14,885 nucleotides of DNA from UBA12014 sp029248335 (GTDB taxonomy: Bacteria > Planctomycetota > Phycisphaerae > Phycisphaerales > SM1A02): contig JAQWJM010000179.1 of NCBI GenBank assembly GCA_029248335.1, forward strand, positions 1-14,885. The letters are read 5' to 3'. Position 1 is the stretch's first letter; every line of letters starts with the position of its first letter. The translations under genes were made by a program, and so were the position numbers. Of this stretch, positions 14,083 to 14,885 are shown one piece after another. The notes beneath the pieces were generated by a model that saw only the letters and a program-made list of their open reading frames with translations, was not told where the DNA came from and searched no databases.

Positions 14083-14885
14083 ATGCCGGACGCCTCAACA
14101 ACCCCTCGACGAACCGCCCTGGTGACCGGCGCCAGCGCCGGCATCGGCGAAGCCTTCGCCGAACACCTCGCCGCACGCGGGTTCGACCTCGTCCTCACCG
14201 CGCGACGACTCGAGGTCCTTCGCGAAGTCGCCGAGGGGATTCAACGACGACACGACGTCGGCTGCCGGGTGATCCCCGCCGATCTCGCGGATCCCGAGGC
14301 GCCGCGTCGGATCTTCTACGAACTGGCCCGGGACGAGATCGAGATCGACGTGCTCGTGAACAACGCGGGCTACGGACTCGAAAAGACGCTGCTCACCCAG
14401 GACTGGCGGGAGGTCGCCGACTTCATGCAGGTGATGAGCGTCGCGTGGCTCCACTTCATGCAGCTCGCGATGCCGTCGATGATCGAACGAGGATGGGGAC
14501 GCGTCGCGAACATCGCCTCGCTCGCCGCGTTCGCCCCGGATTCCCCTGGCAGCCTCTATTCCGGCATCAAGGCCCAGATGGTGACGACCAGCCGCGGGAT
14601 GCGAAGCGCGGTGCGGGGAACCGGTGTCCACGTCACCGCGGTCTGCCCGGGCTACACCCACACCGAATTCCACGCGCGACTCGGCATCGCGGACCTCGCC
14701 GACAGGATGCCGAAGTGGATGTGGCAGAATCGCGAGGAAGTGGTCGCGGAAGGCTGGCGGGCATGCGAACGCAATCGACCGGTCGTGGTCACCGGTACGG
14801 TCAACAAGATGCTTCGAGCGGTGCTGGCGGTGACGCCGACCGGGCTCGTCGAACGCCAGATGTTGAAATCGGTCGCCGCCGTCCG
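14083..14885 (+). CDS. SDR family NAD(P)-dependent oxidoreductase (3' end beyond window)
   Basis: Classical short-chain dehydrogenase/reductase of the COG0300 type; 267 residues are visible before the window ends with the frame still open. Motifs are the dinucleotide-binding TGASAGIG (15-22), TARR at 39-42 (the Arg pair suggests NADP preference), NNAG (93-96), catalytic S146 in NIASLAAF, YSGIK with Y159 and K163, and PGYTHTEF (189-196). The Asn of the usual Asn-Ser-Tyr-Lys tetrad appears to be Ser (S119, in VMSVAW) if aligned simply. The C-terminal part has hydrophobic and Met/Trp-rich segments (210-255). The ATG at 14083 is 30 nt after the hslU stop, with a GGGGA sequence about 8 nt upstream. 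The substrate is unknown. Confidence 0.92.
   Translation, partial: MPDASTTPRRTALVTGASAGIGEAFAEHLAARGFDLVLTARRLEVLREVAEGIQRRHDVGCRVIPADLADPEAPRRIFYELARDEIEIDVLVNNAGYGLEKTLLTQDWREVADFMQVMSVAWLHFMQLAMPSMIERGWGRVANIASLAAFAPDSPGSLYSGIKAQMVTTSRGMRSAVRGTGVHVTAVCPGYTHTEFHARLGIADLADRMPKWMWQNREEVVAEGWRACERNRPVVVTGTVNKMLRAVLAVTPTGLVERQMLKSVAAV

Overview
The window looks like chromosomal DNA from a planctomycete, most likely class Phycisphaerae. Codons are GC-rich with G or C at nearly every third position. Secreted proteins carry hallmarks common in that group: a C-terminal pair of dockerin-like 'PGDLxGDG' repeats, a DUF1080 protein and an FG-GAP repeat protein. The taxonomic call is inferred from these families, not from a marker gene. 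I see no rRNA, tRNA, CRISPR array, insertion sequence or phage gene.

Left part (1-5333). The last codons of an unidentified basic protein are followed by a CDF-type metal transporter (195-1148, +). Next comes a secreted GH81 endo-beta-1,3-glucanase (1370-3859, +) that has only TTG start candidates. Convergent to it is a secreted protein of unknown function with an internal duplication (3870-4895, -). A small hypothetical gene reads away from that one (5097-5333, +) and is followed by hairpins and a strong intrinsic terminator (5472-5510).

Middle (5511-6658). A roughly 380-nt leader of lower GC with long-range inverted repeats precedes a secreted DUF1080 (3-keto-glycoside hydrolase-like) protein.

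Right part (6703-12546, all -). Read in transcription order there are four closely spaced genes: a small lipoprotein resembling the SecD periplasmic head, aroC (chorismate synthase), a kinase/PLP phospho-lyase fusion resembling human HYKK plus PHYKPL/ETNPPL, and a secreted FG-GAP propeller ending in a DsbD-alpha-like domain. They may form one unit, although aroC seems to have its own -10 box.

Right edge (12613-14885, +). hslU is divergent from the lipoprotein across a 66-bp spacer with a perfect 17-nt dyad. It is followed by an SDR oxidoreductase cut off by the window end. No hslV is next to hslU.

The GH81 enzyme and the DUF1080 protein suggest degradation of algal or fungal glucans outside the cytoplasm. 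The kinase/lyase fusion suggests salvage of a phosphorylatable amino alcohol such as hydroxylysine or ethanolamine. Three genes without a Shine-Dalgarno (CDF, aroC, hslU) have a TANNNT box 6-8 nt before the ATG, which suggests leaderless transcripts. No obviously new multi-gene system is visible; the best leads are domain fusions and regulatory structure.
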